Shown: in pieces, positions 51,091 through 61,671 of the stretch
Layout: each line of letters opens with the position of its first letter
How positions within the stretch are numbered: position 1 is the stretch's first letter
Origin: Branchipolynoe longqiensis
Taxonomy: Eukaryota > Annelida > Polychaeta > Phyllodocida > Polynoidae
Assembly: GCA_030323885.1 (NCBI GenBank)
Contig: CM059187.1
Span: 121,248,593-121,312,592, forward strand
Reading direction: 5' to 3'
Length of the DNA stretch: 64,000 nucleotides
The notes under the pieces: model-generated
The model's input: only the letters and a program-made list of their open reading frames with translations
What the model was told of the DNA's origin: nothing
Databases searched by the model: none
Made by a program: the position numbers and the translations under genes

Positions 51091-51660
51091 GCAAGGAGGG
51101 GTCGCCCAGGAGGGGTGGCCCAGTTAGTTATGAGGTGTGCCGTGGGTAGTGAGCAGAGACAAAGGTGGTATACACTCCCATACAATGGCCCACGGCTGGT
51201 GTTCAGGCACAAGGGGCGTTTCCCACAGCCTCATGTACCGCTGCTATCGACAATGGCTTCCATCCCCATTCCATCGCATCAGGGCTGCACATGTCAGTCT
51301 GACTTCCACACACTGTCTGACCGTGGCGACCAAACTACGCCTTAATGAATGGACACCTAACGCTCCCGTTTTTACTGTCACCATGGTTACTGAGAACGCC
51401 GCGGGGCTCGTTTGGGGCAGGCGATATTAGGAGTAAAAAGCCGCTGATTGTAGACGCGGATGGGCATGTTTGACCCTTGGGGCTCCCGTGACCCCTGAGT
51501 GCCGTGACCTCTACTACCCCGGGGTCACTGCCATGTGCTAAATACCCACAGGCGGTGGTGGCGGAAGGTAGTTCGCGCAGCTTCCTGTAGGGGGCGCTGT
51601 GGGCTACATTGTGATAGGCGATAACACTAGTCACCACTTTTTACTCACAAATCTGTTTAT
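51091..51660. other. Moderately GC-rich, low-repeat interval
   Basis: No match to the repeat families in this window. Contains GTCACCATGGTTAC at 51378 (resembling an RFX X-box) and a CTCF-like core. A short frame 51137-51430 has no domain. Confidence 0.4.
51584..51596 (+). promoter_or_regulatory. CTCF-like core motif
   Basis: CCTGTAGGGGGCG, one mismatch to CCASYAGRKGGCR, followed by CT as in strong sites. Confidence 0.3.
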
Positions 51661-51779
51661 ACTTTTACCGGAAATATATTATATATTTTATTTATATATA
51701 TATATATGTGTATATATATATAAACCGAAAACAAATCCAAAAGTATAAAAAAACTAAAGATTTGTTTAATTAACTTAAT

Positions 51780-51871
51780 TAAGGGCGACAGACTCCCCCC
51801 TCCCCCCTCCCCTCCATTCCCTCTCCTTCCCTCTCCACCCCCTCTACCTCCCTCCTCCCCCCCCCCCCCCC
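51780..51871. repeat. C-rich tract
   Basis: CCCCTCCCCCCT repeats ending in a C-run of ~14. Confidence 0.9.
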
Positions 51872-51939
51872 GTGTGACCAGCGCTGTCTCTGATTTATGG
51901 AAGTTAATTAAACAGCCCTATGAAACAAGAAAAGGAAAT

Positions 51940-52205
51940 AGAAGAGTGACTCTTGTAGACAGTGCGGGACCCCTGCGTGGCTCTGGGGCGGGCCTTGGCA
52001 CGGGAGGGTGGGGCTCCCACGGCGTGTCCCATCACAGATAACGTGGTCACAAACGACGGCCGCGCACAATGGCACCGGATCGGCCAAGTAGGGGGCGCAC
52101 ACACAGCTAATCCCCGGGGACCGGCCCCAGAAAGAGCCCGGCAAGCGCTCCCCGTCGATCCCGACTCCTCCTGAAATTGGATTTCCCTTTGAGCGCAAGT
52201 GCCAC
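51940..52205. other. GC-rich low-repeat island
   Basis: GC- and CpG-rich, unrelated to the repeats elsewhere in the window. Includes GGATTTCCCTTTGAGCGC and a CTCF-like core. It could be a regulatory or conserved non-coding element. Short frames on both strands are unsupported. Confidence 0.35.
52085..52097 (+). promoter_or_regulatory. CTCF-like core motif
   Basis: CAAGTAGGGGGCG, one mismatch to CCASYAGRKGGCR, same orientation as the site 500 bp upstream. Confidence 0.28.
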
Positions 52206-52270
52206 ATGCTCTTAGTCAAAAGGAAATACAGACTGGGATGGGAGGGGAGGGAGGTATGGGGGAGGGGACT

Positions 52271-53052
52271 ATATAGGGTATGCACTGCTGTCACGCTAAA
52301 CGGAAGTGCGGCCATTGTGGCGATAGTAACCACAATAATAAAGGCTGTCACACTGCAAACTCAATGGCTATGAGCAATCTTCCTACAGAAAAAGTTAAAT
52401 ATCTTTAAAACCAGAACACCTAGAAACAAACTGATTGGAATACACATCGAAAACATGTTTACCGAAAAGATTATATTAAATTGATACGGTTAGGGTTCTG
52501 GATTTTTATTAAATTTGAATAAAACTGACGTTTTGCACTGCGTGTACCGGCATACTCAATGCATTGTCAATGGCAGTGAGCAATCTTCAGGCAGAAAAAG
52601 TTAAATATCTCTAAAACTACAACACCTAGAAACAAACTGATTGGAATTCACATAGAAAACATGTTTACCAAAGAGATTATATTAAATTGATGCGGTTAGG
52701 GTTCTGGATTTCTATTAATTTTGAATAAAACTGATGTTTGCACTGCGCGTACCGGCAAACTCAATCAGAGTCAATGCCTTGCAATGGTTGTGAGCAATCT
52801 TCATACAGAAAAAGTGAAATATATCTAAAACCACACCACCTAGAAACAAATCGCTTGGTACACATATAGAAAACATATTCAACGAATAGATTATATTAAA
52901 TTTATAAGGTTAGGGTTCTGGGTTTCTATTAATTTTGAATGAAATAGACGTTTTGCACTGCGTGTACAGGCAAACTCTATGGGTTGTTTACTGTTTGATG
53001 TCGCCACAATGGCCGCGCATCCGGTTGATGACGTCACATGATTACCCTATAT
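52271..53052. mobile_element. TIR element 3 carrying three 205-bp tandem units
   Basis: Inverted ends with outer ATATAGGGTA and inner GCGGCCATTGTGGCGA (exact, 16 bp) separated by diverged sequence. Units begin at about 52360, 52555 and 52760 (195-205 bp), ending ~52978. The internal unit is that of elements 1 and 2; the ends are unrelated to theirs. Confidence 0.78.
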
Positions 53053-53154
53053 CGACATGGGGACGCGTTACTAGTACAAGTAACCTAGTCTAGGATTAGG
53101 CATTTGTTTCTAATAGAGATTTGCAGTTAAATCAACTGAGCAAATATTGTACAT

Positions 53155-53370
53155 AAGAGTTTGTTGTAGTTTTACGTCCTGGCAACATCTAAGGTTGTAT
53201 CAGGACAGGTACCGACTTGTGACGGTGCACACTCATGGCAACCTTATAAAGCTGCCCCATTGGGTGACCAGGCCGCCAGCACCATGACCTGAGATCCCAC
53301 TCAGTCACATTATCCTCACATTGAGCCAGCCAGTCGTTGCCCGATCCTATCCGAGCGCCAGGTTAGGTTG
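53155..53370 (-). mobile_element. SINE-A, head-truncated (minus)
   Basis: TTGTTGTAGTTTTACGTCCTGG to CCGAGCGCCAGGTTAGG. It lies between two ~80-bp imperfect direct repeats (53081-53160 and 53372-53463). Confidence 0.8.
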
Positions 53371-53584
53371 GAAGTAATCTAAGCCTAGTCTAGGATTGGG
53401 CATTTGTTTCTAATGGAAATTTGCAGTTAAATCACCTGAGCGAGCCAATATTTTATGTGCAAGTGTATATATCACCGCCTCGCTGGGTAAGCTGTAGATG
53501 TGACCCGTCGTGTTGGGTCGCAGACTCAATCCGTCATGAGGTACCAGCGGAACTCACTTATTGTGCGGAGGTCTCGGCCTGTTA

Positions 53585-54225
53585 TGTGGCTGTCACACTA
53601 CGACGACAAGCGGCGACGACAGCCCAGCGACATGGATTTTGTGAAAACCCGACGACATATGCAAATTCGGGCCAAGCGCCGCGACAGCGCCGCGACAGCG
53701 CCGCGACAGCGCCGCGACAGCGCCGCGACAGCGCCGCGACAGCGCCGCGACAGCGCCGCGACAGCGCAGCGCCGCGACAGCGCCGCGACAGCGCCGCGAC
53801 AGCGCCGCGACAGCGCCGCGAAAGCGCCGCGACAGCGCGACGACAGCGCCGCGACAGCGCCGCGACAGCGCCGCGACACGCCGCGACACGCCGCGACACG
53901 CCGCCACAGCGCTGCGACATGCCGCCACAGCGCCGCCACAGCGCCGCCACAGCACCGCCACAGCGCCGCCACAGCGCCGCCACAGCGCCGCGACAGCGCC
54001 GCCACAGCGTCTGTCGCCGGCTGTCGTCGAGGTTTTCAACATGCCCAAAAACCCAACGACAAGCGGGCGACAGTGGAGAAACTGGAGGTGTCGCAGAGGT
54101 GTCACGGCGACACGCGAACGACAGCATAGCGACACCTTAGCGACAATCGACGACAGCCAACGACAGAGCAAAACGACAAGTCGTTGGACTGTCGCCGGCC
54201 TAGTCGTCGTAGTGTGACAGCCACA
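53585..54225. mobile_element. PIF/Harbinger-like MITE, 'CGACAGCGCCG' type
   Basis: 641 bp. TIR TGTGGCTGTCACACTACGAC at both ends, TTA at 53582-53584 and 54226-54228. The interior is ~30 copies of an 11-bp word GACAGCGCCGC (53680-54010). Core GGTTTTCAACATGCCCAAAA at 54031. The long Arg/Asp/Ser/Ala and Arg/Gly/Ala/Val frames on both strands are translations of this word. Confidence 0.87.
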
Positions 54226-54510
54226 TTAGATGGGTTGTGTGCTAGTTGTGGAGGGAGTCAGTGCATCTGGGTGGGGTGGTGTGAGACGTGTCAGTAGGGT
54301 GCGGTGGGGGGGGGGGAGGGGACATATGGGCCAACAAAGGTTGATTGGGACTTGGACAGTGACCCTCCGCCCCATTCTGGTAACAACAATCACCAACATT
54401 AACGCAGCTATAAGCAATGTAAACGAAACACCAAATCCCTCTTGAGAAAAAAACAACCCAAGACTGTTTTGAATCTGTTTTTAGGTCTGTATATCTGGGT
54501 CAGTGGTATG

Positions 54511-54908
54511 CAGGTATTGCAATACCTCAGGGAGTTTGACGCCCCTGCCCTGCAGAGTTGTAAACCACTGCCTTGTGGTACAGGTTCTTGACAGAACCGA
54601 AGGCTAAGGGAGCAAACCCTGAACAGAAAACCATGTCACTGTGGAGGCATCAAGGGCGGTTGATGTATGGAACTCCCAACATCTCCCGACCAGCCACTGC
54701 AGGGACAAATAGTTTTGCGCCTGTCTGGACATGTTCTTGCCGGTGTGAATCCTCTATTTGCTCCCCGAGAGAGTGCCGCTGGTAACTTGCAAAAGCCAGC
54801 AGCACTTCAACACTTTTGCAGGCAGCTTTCATGAAATGCGGAGAGCGGCAGTCAAGTAATGAAAGCAGTCTTTGTCGCATCGCGACCGACAGCATGATGA
54901 TGATGATA
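54511..54908 (+). mobile_element. LINE-B derivative 2: 5' head joined to extreme 3' end
   Basis: Head 54511-54838 is ~98% like 40851-41178. The junction after ATGAAATG leads straight to CGGAGAGCGGCAGTCAAGTA, the last ~6 codons of the LINE ORF, then the 3' UTR and (ATG)n. At ~400 bp it is SINE-sized. Confidence 0.85.
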
Positions 54909-54929
54909 TCTGGGTCGTTTTTTTTTTTT

Positions 54930-55246
54930 AAATTTTAGTTTATATTTTTTATAATGATTATGATATATATTTTATATTTGTAATACATGATAATATATGG
55001 TAGTATCTTATAATATATTATAATATATTATAATATATGACGATGTTTGATAATATGTGATAATATATGATAATGTATGATAATATATGATAATATATTA
55101 TAATATATTATAATATAATATATTATAATATATATTATGTAATATATATTATATATTATATTATTAATTATTTAATATTAAATAACATTCCAAGATATAT
55201 TATACATAATTTATATATAATTTATATATAATTTATATATAATATA
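54930..55246. repeat. (TAATATATGA)n AT-rich tract
   Basis: Repeats of ATAATATATTATA and ATAATATATGAT. Confidence 0.9.
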
Positions 55247-55248
55247 TA

Positions 55249-55426
55249 CAGTAAACCCTCCCTAACCGACCACCTCCACAGATCGACCACTCCCCTATAT
55301 CGATCGCTTTATTTGGGTCCTAACAATACCATTGTAACCATATTCTTACTCCCTAAATGGACCACCTCCCTAAATGGACCACATAGATTTGGTCCCAAGG
55401 TCGGTCGATTTAGAGAGGTTTTACTG
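55249..55426. mobile_element. Tigger/pogo-like MITE, 178 bp
   Basis: CAGTAAACCCTCCCTAACCG at left, right complement CAGTAAAACCTCTCTAAATC, TA on both sides. Internal GACCACCTCC phrase repeated three times. Confidence 0.8.
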
Positions 55427-55737
55427 TATACTTTCTCTTCTTTTTTTTGCGATTTCAGTGAATATTTGTGGGGCAATAACAATTACCATAACAGCGCCAG
55501 CTGGTGGGCAGGCGGGTACAAGCGAAGCGTGTTGAAGGGTCATGTCTCTGCCAAGGGTACAGACAATATGGAGAATGGCTATGCGGTGGTCAGTGCCCAA
55601 TGCCGCCCCTCCAGAGTGCACCCCCGCCCCTCCCCCCACCATGTCTAAAATCTGAGCAAAAAGTACTTTGGTGTGAATCAATGGTAAACGAGAGAGGTGG
55701 AGCTTCTGGTTCCAGTATCCAGTGTTTATCTTATATC

Positions 55738-55781
55738 AGAATTCGCTTTAAATTGGGGTGCGTTATAACGAGGTTTCACTG
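55738..55781 (-). mobile_element. Tigger/pogo-like end, isolated
   Basis: GGGTGCGTTATAACGAGGTTTCACTG followed by TA: the right end of an element like 4138-4674; its left part is not recognisable. Confidence 0.6.
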
Positions 55782-56320
55782 TATTATGAATCAAAGGATA
55801 TCCATATTTTTTGTTTGCACTTAAAATATGTGACCTCGCTTCTTCTTTTTTTTTAAACCCAGATATTTACTAAACTAGTCAAGTTATAAAATACTGGCAA
55901 ATGGTGGCTCATAGTCATGAAGCAGTTTTGGAATATTCAGAGATGAAAGATCTCCGCGATTCCGCGGATTTCCAGGATTTTTCAATCCCACAGGACCATC
56001 AGCGTTTATTAATATATGTGCTGAACTCCGCAGCACTATCAGCATATACTACTAATAAAAGCTCCAGCGCTGCTAATACATGCATCAAACAGCACAGCAC
56101 TATCAGTGTATACCAATATATATGAAACCCGACTTCCAGGAATTTTCCGCGATTCCCTGACAATGCTAAACCTATGGGAGAATGTCAGCATTTCTGGGTT
56201 TTTTCCCGGAGACCACTTTCATCCCTGGAATATAGTGGCCTATGGTACTGGAAAGTTATGGAATTATATTCAGCTAAATGTTATGGAAGGCTCTATTGCC
56301 CTGTACAATTGCATTCACGG
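55782..56320. other. Interval without supported gene
   Basis: Two related segments, CCGCGATTCCGCGGATTTCCAGG (55955) and TTCCAGGAATTTTCCGCGATTCC (56132), and a repeated CAGCACTATCAG, suggest an unrecognised old repeat. Confidence 0.4.
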
Positions 56321-56321
56321 C

Positions 56322-56632
56322 CGAATCGGTAGAGCGCAAGCCTCCCATGTGGGAGATCGGGAGTTCAATTCCCGGTCGCGTCAAACCAATGACTTGAAAA
56401 TTGATACCTGTCGCTTCCTAACCTGACCCTCTGCATTGATAGGATAGGGCAAGGACTGGTTAGCTCAGTGTCAGGATAATGTGACTGAGTGGGATATCAG
56501 GTCATGGTGCTGGCAGCCTGATTTCCTAGTGGGGCAGCACTATAAAGTCACCATGAGTGTGCACTGTCACAAGTTGGTACCTGTCCTGATATGACCTTAG
56601 ATGTTACCAGGACTTAAAGCTCCAACAACCAT
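56322..56632 (+). mobile_element. SINE-A, near full length (plus)
   Basis: Head GGCCGAATCGGTAGAGCG, box B GAGTTCAATTCCCGG, tail GACCTTAGATGTTACCAGG, then CCAACAACCATC. Confidence 0.88.
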
Positions 56633-56734
56633 CACGGTGAATCTGACCTGTGTTGCCCAACCTGATCTTCCTATGTGTTTATGCATCAGGAATCATTTAC
56701 ATGTGCTGCTTGCAATGAACATAAATGTTGGAGC

Positions 56735-57045
56735 GGGACCTAGCTCAGGCGGTAGAGTGTCCACCTGTGAAGGTGTGGGTCATCCGATCGATCCTGCTAG
56801 GTGGACCCATTCGCAGTTTGAGCTATTTTCCGTTCCAACCAGTGGTCCACAACTGGTTCATCAAAGGTTGTGGTATGTGTTGTCCTATCTGTGGGAAAGT
56901 GCATATAAACGACCCCTTGCTGCTTATCGGAAAGAGTAGCCTATGTGGTGGAAATGAGTCAGAATTACCATATATTTTACGTCCAATAGCCGATGATAAA
57001 AATCAATGTGCTCTAGAGGCATCGTTAAATATGCTTTCCTTTTTT
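56735..57045 (+). mobile_element. Meta-type tRNA SINE, near full length
   Basis: Head GACCTAGCTCAGGCGGTAGAG is a textbook box A; CATCCGATCGATCC is box B. The body includes GTGGGAAAGTGCATATAAA, CGACCCCTTGCTGCTTATCGG and the tail CCAATAGCCGATGA...TCAATGTGCTCTAGAGG, CGTTAAA. From memory of the family, the central and 3' parts resemble Meta-domain SINEs widespread in molluscs. Confidence 0.75.
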
Positions 57046-57299
57046 AACCTAAATGTGTGCACATGTACTGATCAATGGTTTCCCTTTGTGTTTTGCAGGT
57101 GAGTTTAGGAGTTGCGTTGTTCCAATGGAGCTGTAAGTAAGAGTATGGAATAACCGCAGAGCAATGGAATGCAATGCACCTGCACATGTGTTTTAATGTT
57201 CATAATCACCTTAATTCTAACTCAATATTTATTATGCCACCAATGACAGTGCCACCTGGTGATAGTAATAATCTAGAGGATAGAACTGTCTGCCCACTC

Positions 57300-57435
57300 A
57301 ACAAGTATTAAGCCTGCGTGGTATTTCAATGTGGCAGCGATATAAAGCCACCACGAGCAAACATTGCTATAAATATAAGGCAGTGCTCGGCCTAATATGA
57401 ACTCCAGATGTTTCTAGGACATACAACCTTTAAAC
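57300..57435 (+). mobile_element. SINE-A, degenerate 3' half (plus)
   Basis: ATGTGGCAGCGATATAAAGCCACCACGAG and ATATGAACTCCAGATGTTTCTAGGAC, both diverged. Confidence 0.5.
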
Positions 57436-57512
57436 ATGTCTTCTTCCTCCTCTTCCTCTTCTTCTTATTCCTTCTCTTCCTCTTCTTCTTCCTTCTCTTC
57501 CTCTTCCACTTA
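57436..57512. repeat. (CTT/CTCTTC)n tract
   Basis: TTCTTCCTCCTCTTCC units, followed to 57620 by ATTATTCATT-like AT-rich sequence. Confidence 0.9.
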
Positions 57513-57624
57513 ATTCTTCTGCCTTTTAATTATTGTTAATCATCCTTCATTCATTATCGTTATTCATTCTTAATTATTCATTTCTACCACTGCTATTGTC
57601 ACTACTGCTATTACCATCATTATC

Positions 57625-57850
57625 ATCATTCACTGTCCATCCCAGAGGTGCTTCTCCGGCGAGTAGAGGCGAATGACCTTTACGGAACAGACGGCGCATG
57701 CCGTGTTTAAACACAATTATGCCCACCGGTGCCCAATTTTGTGTAGGGGGCGAACAGAAGGCGCTGTTTCCAAGGGTAACGAGGCAGGCGAGATCTATCC
57801 TCCAATTAAGCCATGTCATTTTGCACCCAGCGGTGCGTGTATACAATGAG
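57625..57850. other. GC-richer low-repeat segment
   Basis: No match to local repeat families. Contains an imperfect palindrome around CCCACCGGTGCCC (57722) and GTTTCCAAGGGTAAC (57767), an imperfect RFX X-box. A 90-residue frame on the minus strand is not recognised. Confidence 0.35.
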
Positions 57851-57915
57851 AGATCCCAAATATAGATGCCTTATTAAGCACAGTAATGGTGGTAGGGGGG
57901 GGGGGGCATAGTGAG

Positions 57916-58025
57916 CAGTGTTGCCAACCCTTATGGTTTCGCCATACGGTGTACAATATTTTATGTCCTATCATCACCTTACGCCGATCTTCCAGCTTTT
58001 CATTTTCAAAATGTTGGCAACCCTG
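57916..58025. mobile_element. Short TIR element, CAGGGTTGCCAAC type
   Basis: Left CAGTGTTGCCAACCC; right complement CAGGGTTGCCAACATTTTG. A related right end is at 58170-58190. hAT-like TIR; no clear duplication. Confidence 0.5.
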
Positions 58026-58430
58026 CAATGCCATTAGCATAGTAATGTTATAAAAAATCCTATGGATTATTTGGGGGGGGGGAATTAAAAATGTTAAAAA
58101 GAATTCTTGGGGAATATCCCCAGGTCCGACATTATAACATCCCTTAAGATCTTCCGCTTTTTCTATTTTTCAATGTTGGCAACCCTGAGTGGGAGTCTAG
58201 CGAATCAGGTAAAGCAACACAACTCCTATAATAGGACTTCACTTATTTGGACATTAATCTACTTATTTCACTGTTTTACTTTTGTCTCCAAACGTATTCA
58301 GCACTACTACTAGTACTAGATAATTATGCAGCCTCCTTGTGGAGAATTTTTATATTATAATTAAAAATCACACACGCGCACACACACCCACACAGTGAGA
58401 GTGAGAGACAGAATATTCTAATCCCACTCA

Positions 58431-58980
58431 CTTACTCACTCACTCACTCACTCACTCACTCACTCACTCACTCACTCACTCACTCACTCACTCATTCACT
58501 CACTAAAGGTATTGAGTAATGCCATTTTAATCAAGTAGGTGGCAGCACCTTGTAGTCTGTAGACCATGACATAAACTGCTGCATTACTCTCTGTTCCAAT
58601 ATGTAGATAGATAGGTAGATAGATAAATAGATATATAGATAGATATATAATTATAAGTCTCATTAATTAGGATGCAGAGGTCCAAGACCTTACCAAATTC
58701 TAACCTCACTCACTTACTCACTCACTCACTTACTCACTCACACAACTCACCCCACTCACTCACTCAATACTCACTCAACTCACTACCTACGCACTCAAGT
58801 TATTGGGTAGTGTCGTTTTAATCCACTAGGTGGCAGCACCTTGTAGTGTGTAGACCATGATATAAACTGGTGCATAACTTTAATGTCTTCCAAAATAGAT
58901 GGATAGGCCTCATTAGTTAGCATAAAGGGGTCCAAGAGTTTACCAGACTAGTTTGAGGCTCTGCTTTCGTTAACTGACTT
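58431..58980. repeat. Two ~290-bp tandem units, each starting with (CACT)n
   Basis: CACT tracts at 58431-58505 and 58690-58795 each lead into a shared segment (AATCNAGTAGGTGGCAGCACC, CTTGTAGTNTGTAGACCATGA, CATTAGTTAGNAT-AGGGTCCAAGA). The two copies are ~80% alike. Confidence 0.82.
58823..58835 (+). promoter_or_regulatory. CTCF-like core motif
   Basis: CCACTAGGTGGCA, a full match to CCASYAGRKGGCR. The paralogous site at ~58532 has CAAGTAGGTGGCA (one mismatch). Confidence 0.3.
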
Positions 58981-59044
58981 GTGTTAACTATTGAGTCCTG
59001 TTGGACGAGGCAAAAATGCCCATTGCACCCCAACACGTCGAGAC

Positions 59045-59392
59045 CAGACGGGATGGCCGAATGAGTTGAGCATCCGTCTCTCGTTTTGGTAGATCATGGG
59101 ATTCAAGCCCACGGCTTCGAAGCCTGGTTAAGTCAAACCAATGCCTTAAAAATGTATACTTGTCGCTTCCTAACCAGGCGCTCTGTATTGTTAGGATTGG
59201 GCAAGGACTGGTTGGCTCAGTGTCAGGATAATGTGACTGAGTGGAATATCAGCTCATGGTGCTGGTGGACTCCAAGTGGGCAGCACTATAAAGTCGCCAT
59301 GAGTGCACACTGTCACAAGTCGGTATCCGTCTTGATATGACCTTAGATATTGCTCGGACTTTAAACCCCAACCACCAACCAACCTCAGCATG
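59045..59392 (+). mobile_element. SINE-A, full length (plus)
   Basis: Head CGGGATGGCCGAATGAGTTG, full body, tail GACCTTAGATATTGCTCGG, then CCAACCACCAACCAACC. Confidence 0.88.
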
Positions 59393-59577
59393 TCCTCAAA
59401 GACGGCTCATGGTGAAACTAATGACAATCAACAATAGGGAAGGCTTGCATTATTAAATAGGCCCCCAAGGTATGAAGCTAAAATAATCAACTGATAACAA
59501 TTACTAGACTGAGAAATAAATCAAAGTTGTGCACAACGGGTCAGAAGAACCACACACACACACACAACAGAACGCGG

Positions 59578-59708
59578 CGGCCGATCAGTAGAGCGCAGGC
59601 TTCCCGTGCGGAAGGTCAGTAGTCCGAATGAAACCAATGACTTACAAAATGGACAGTTGGTACCTGGGCTGGCACTCGGCATTCATAGGATAGGACAAGC
59701 ACTGGTTT
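59578..59708 (+). mobile_element. SINE-A head part (plus)
   Basis: GCGGCCGATCAGTAGAGCGC through TAGGATAGGACAAGCACTGG; the 3' half is missing, replaced by TATATA and a MITE. Confidence 0.82.
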
Positions 59709-59730
59709 ATATATATGTATAGTGACATGT

Positions 59731-60183
59731 GGGCCGTAATCGATTAACATGATCCGAACGACTCGGGTGACCCGAGTCGTCAGAATTTCAAATCGAACAC
59801 TGCGAGTAGAGTCGACAAATACACGTGCCGTGTGCAAAACGATCCGACCCAAGTAACCCACCTCGGAGCTGGGGTTTGCTACGAGCTATGACGTCACATT
59901 TGCGCTGGTACCGTCCTGCAGGATAACAGCGACCGGTACCAGTCATACATGTTTTTTTTAAAGAATAACTTAGATTAATGAAATGGAAATATAGCTAAAC
60001 TAGGCCATCATAAAATACTTTAAATCATATTTTGCTGTAGCTTTATCGGTTATTAAAAAATAAAATAATTTTTTTCACCTGAGCGCGGAGAAGCGTATTC
60101 GATTATTCGACCCGAGTCTATAGGATGTGCGCATGCGCCAAAAACTGGCTTCGGTGACCGGAGTTGATTAATCGATTACGCCC
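59731..60183. mobile_element. TIR element, GGGCGTAATCGATTAA type
   Basis: Left GGGCCGTAATCGATTAAC at 59731; right complement GGGCGTAATCGATTAATC ending 60183. Contains a perfect hairpin CGACTCGGG-TGA-CCCGAGTCG (59759-59779), and CGACCCGAGTC again at 60106. No coding frame. Possibly another word-repeating MITE like the PIF/Harbinger group; a target duplication could not be fixed. Confidence 0.6.
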
Positions 60184-60424
60184 GAAGAGTGTTTTACTCA
60201 GCGAATGTGTGTGTGTGTGTGTTTTGTGTTGGTGTCGTTTTAATACCTGTGGCGCTCGGGCGGTGTAATAGAGGTGTAATTGTCGGCCAGCACCACCTGG
60301 CACGCCCTTCCTTTGTCTGTCATGTGACCGTACAACACTCGCGTGCCTCACTGTCCTGGGCATACACTGCACGACTGCACCACGCAGTGCAGGTAGGTGG
60401 AACTGTAGCACCGGTAGCCACACT

Positions 60425-61150
60425 CCAACACTCGTGTATGTTGGTGTAACTCTAGCCTAAACACTGAAGCGCTACACGCGCCAACACTCGTGTATTTTGA
60501 TATCTACCAGACTAAACACTGAAACACTACATGTGCCAACACTCGTGTATGTTGATATACACCAGCCTAAACACTGATGATACATGGCACATACCAACAC
60601 TTGGGTATGTTGGTGTAACTCTAGCCTAAACACTAATACATTACACAATCCAACACTCATGTATGTTGATATACACTAGCCTAAACACGTAAGCACTACA
60701 CATACCAACACTTGTGGATGTCGATATACACCGGTGTAAACACTTAAACACTACACATACCAACACTTGTGTATGTCGATATACACTGGTGTAAGCACTT
60801 AAACACTACACATACCAACACTTGTGTATGTTGATATACACCAGTGTAAACACTTAAACACTACATGTGCCAACACTTGTGTATGTTGATAACTTACCAG
60901 ACTAAATACTGAAACACTATACACGCCAACACTCGTGTATGTTGATATCTACCAGACTAAATACTGAAACACTACACACGCCAACACTCGTGTATGTTGA
61001 TATCTACCAGACTAAATACTGAAACACTACACACGCCAACACTCGTGTATGTTGATATCTACCAGACTAAATACTGAAACACTACACGTGCCAACACTCA
61101 TGTATGTTGGCGTAACACTCAATCACTCGGCCCACACAAATACGTTTGTA
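60425..61150. repeat. 55-bp minisatellite, ~13 units
   Basis: Unit: CAACACTCGTGTATGTTGAT, ATCTACCAGACTAAATACTG, AAACACTACACACGC. Exact 55-base spacing between 60927 and 60982. Confidence 0.92.
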
Positions 61151-61185
61151 GGTTGCTGTAACATTAGTCTGGCCACTCAGACACT

Positions 61186-61375
61186 ACCCACACACCAACA
61201 CACCAACACGCCAACACACCAACACACCAACACACCAACACGCCAACACACCAACACACCAACACGCCAACACACCAACACGCCAACACACCAACACACC
61301 AACACACCAACACACCAACACACCAACACACCAACACACCAACACACCAACACGCCAACACACCGACACACCGCC
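61186..61375. repeat. 8-bp (ACACCAAC)n array
   Basis: Pure CAACACAC/CAACACGC units; appears to be an expansion of the GCCAACAC piece of the neighbouring 55-bp unit, which resumes to ~61500. Confidence 0.93.
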
Positions 61376-61671
61376 ACTTGTGTAAGTCGGTTTAATACCA
61401 GCCTAAGCACTTCAACACTGCCCACACAGCAACACTTAATGTATGTTGATGTAACTCTAACACAAGCATTCAAACACCACCCACACTGCCAACATTAATA
61501 TGTAACTGTAGTTGCGCAGGCGAAAATGTCCATCGCTGTCGAGAGTACGTCTTGGATATAATAACCTCGGATATGAAATTAAAAGTAAGTGCTTTTTAAA
61601 TCTGTGTATATTATTGGCCCGTGTCTATTACGTATGTGTACTGTGTTATGAATATCGATTGAGAAGGAAAA

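Noticed and set aside
53421..54171. Long Arg/Asp/Ser/Ala and Arg/Gly/Val/Ala frames on both strands
   Set aside because: They translate the 11-bp word GACAGCGCCGC inside a TIR-bounded MITE; all frames are open because the word lacks stops.
56601..57102. 112-125-codon frames
   Set aside because: They cover the Meta-type SINE, tRNA head to tail, and are not protein-coding.
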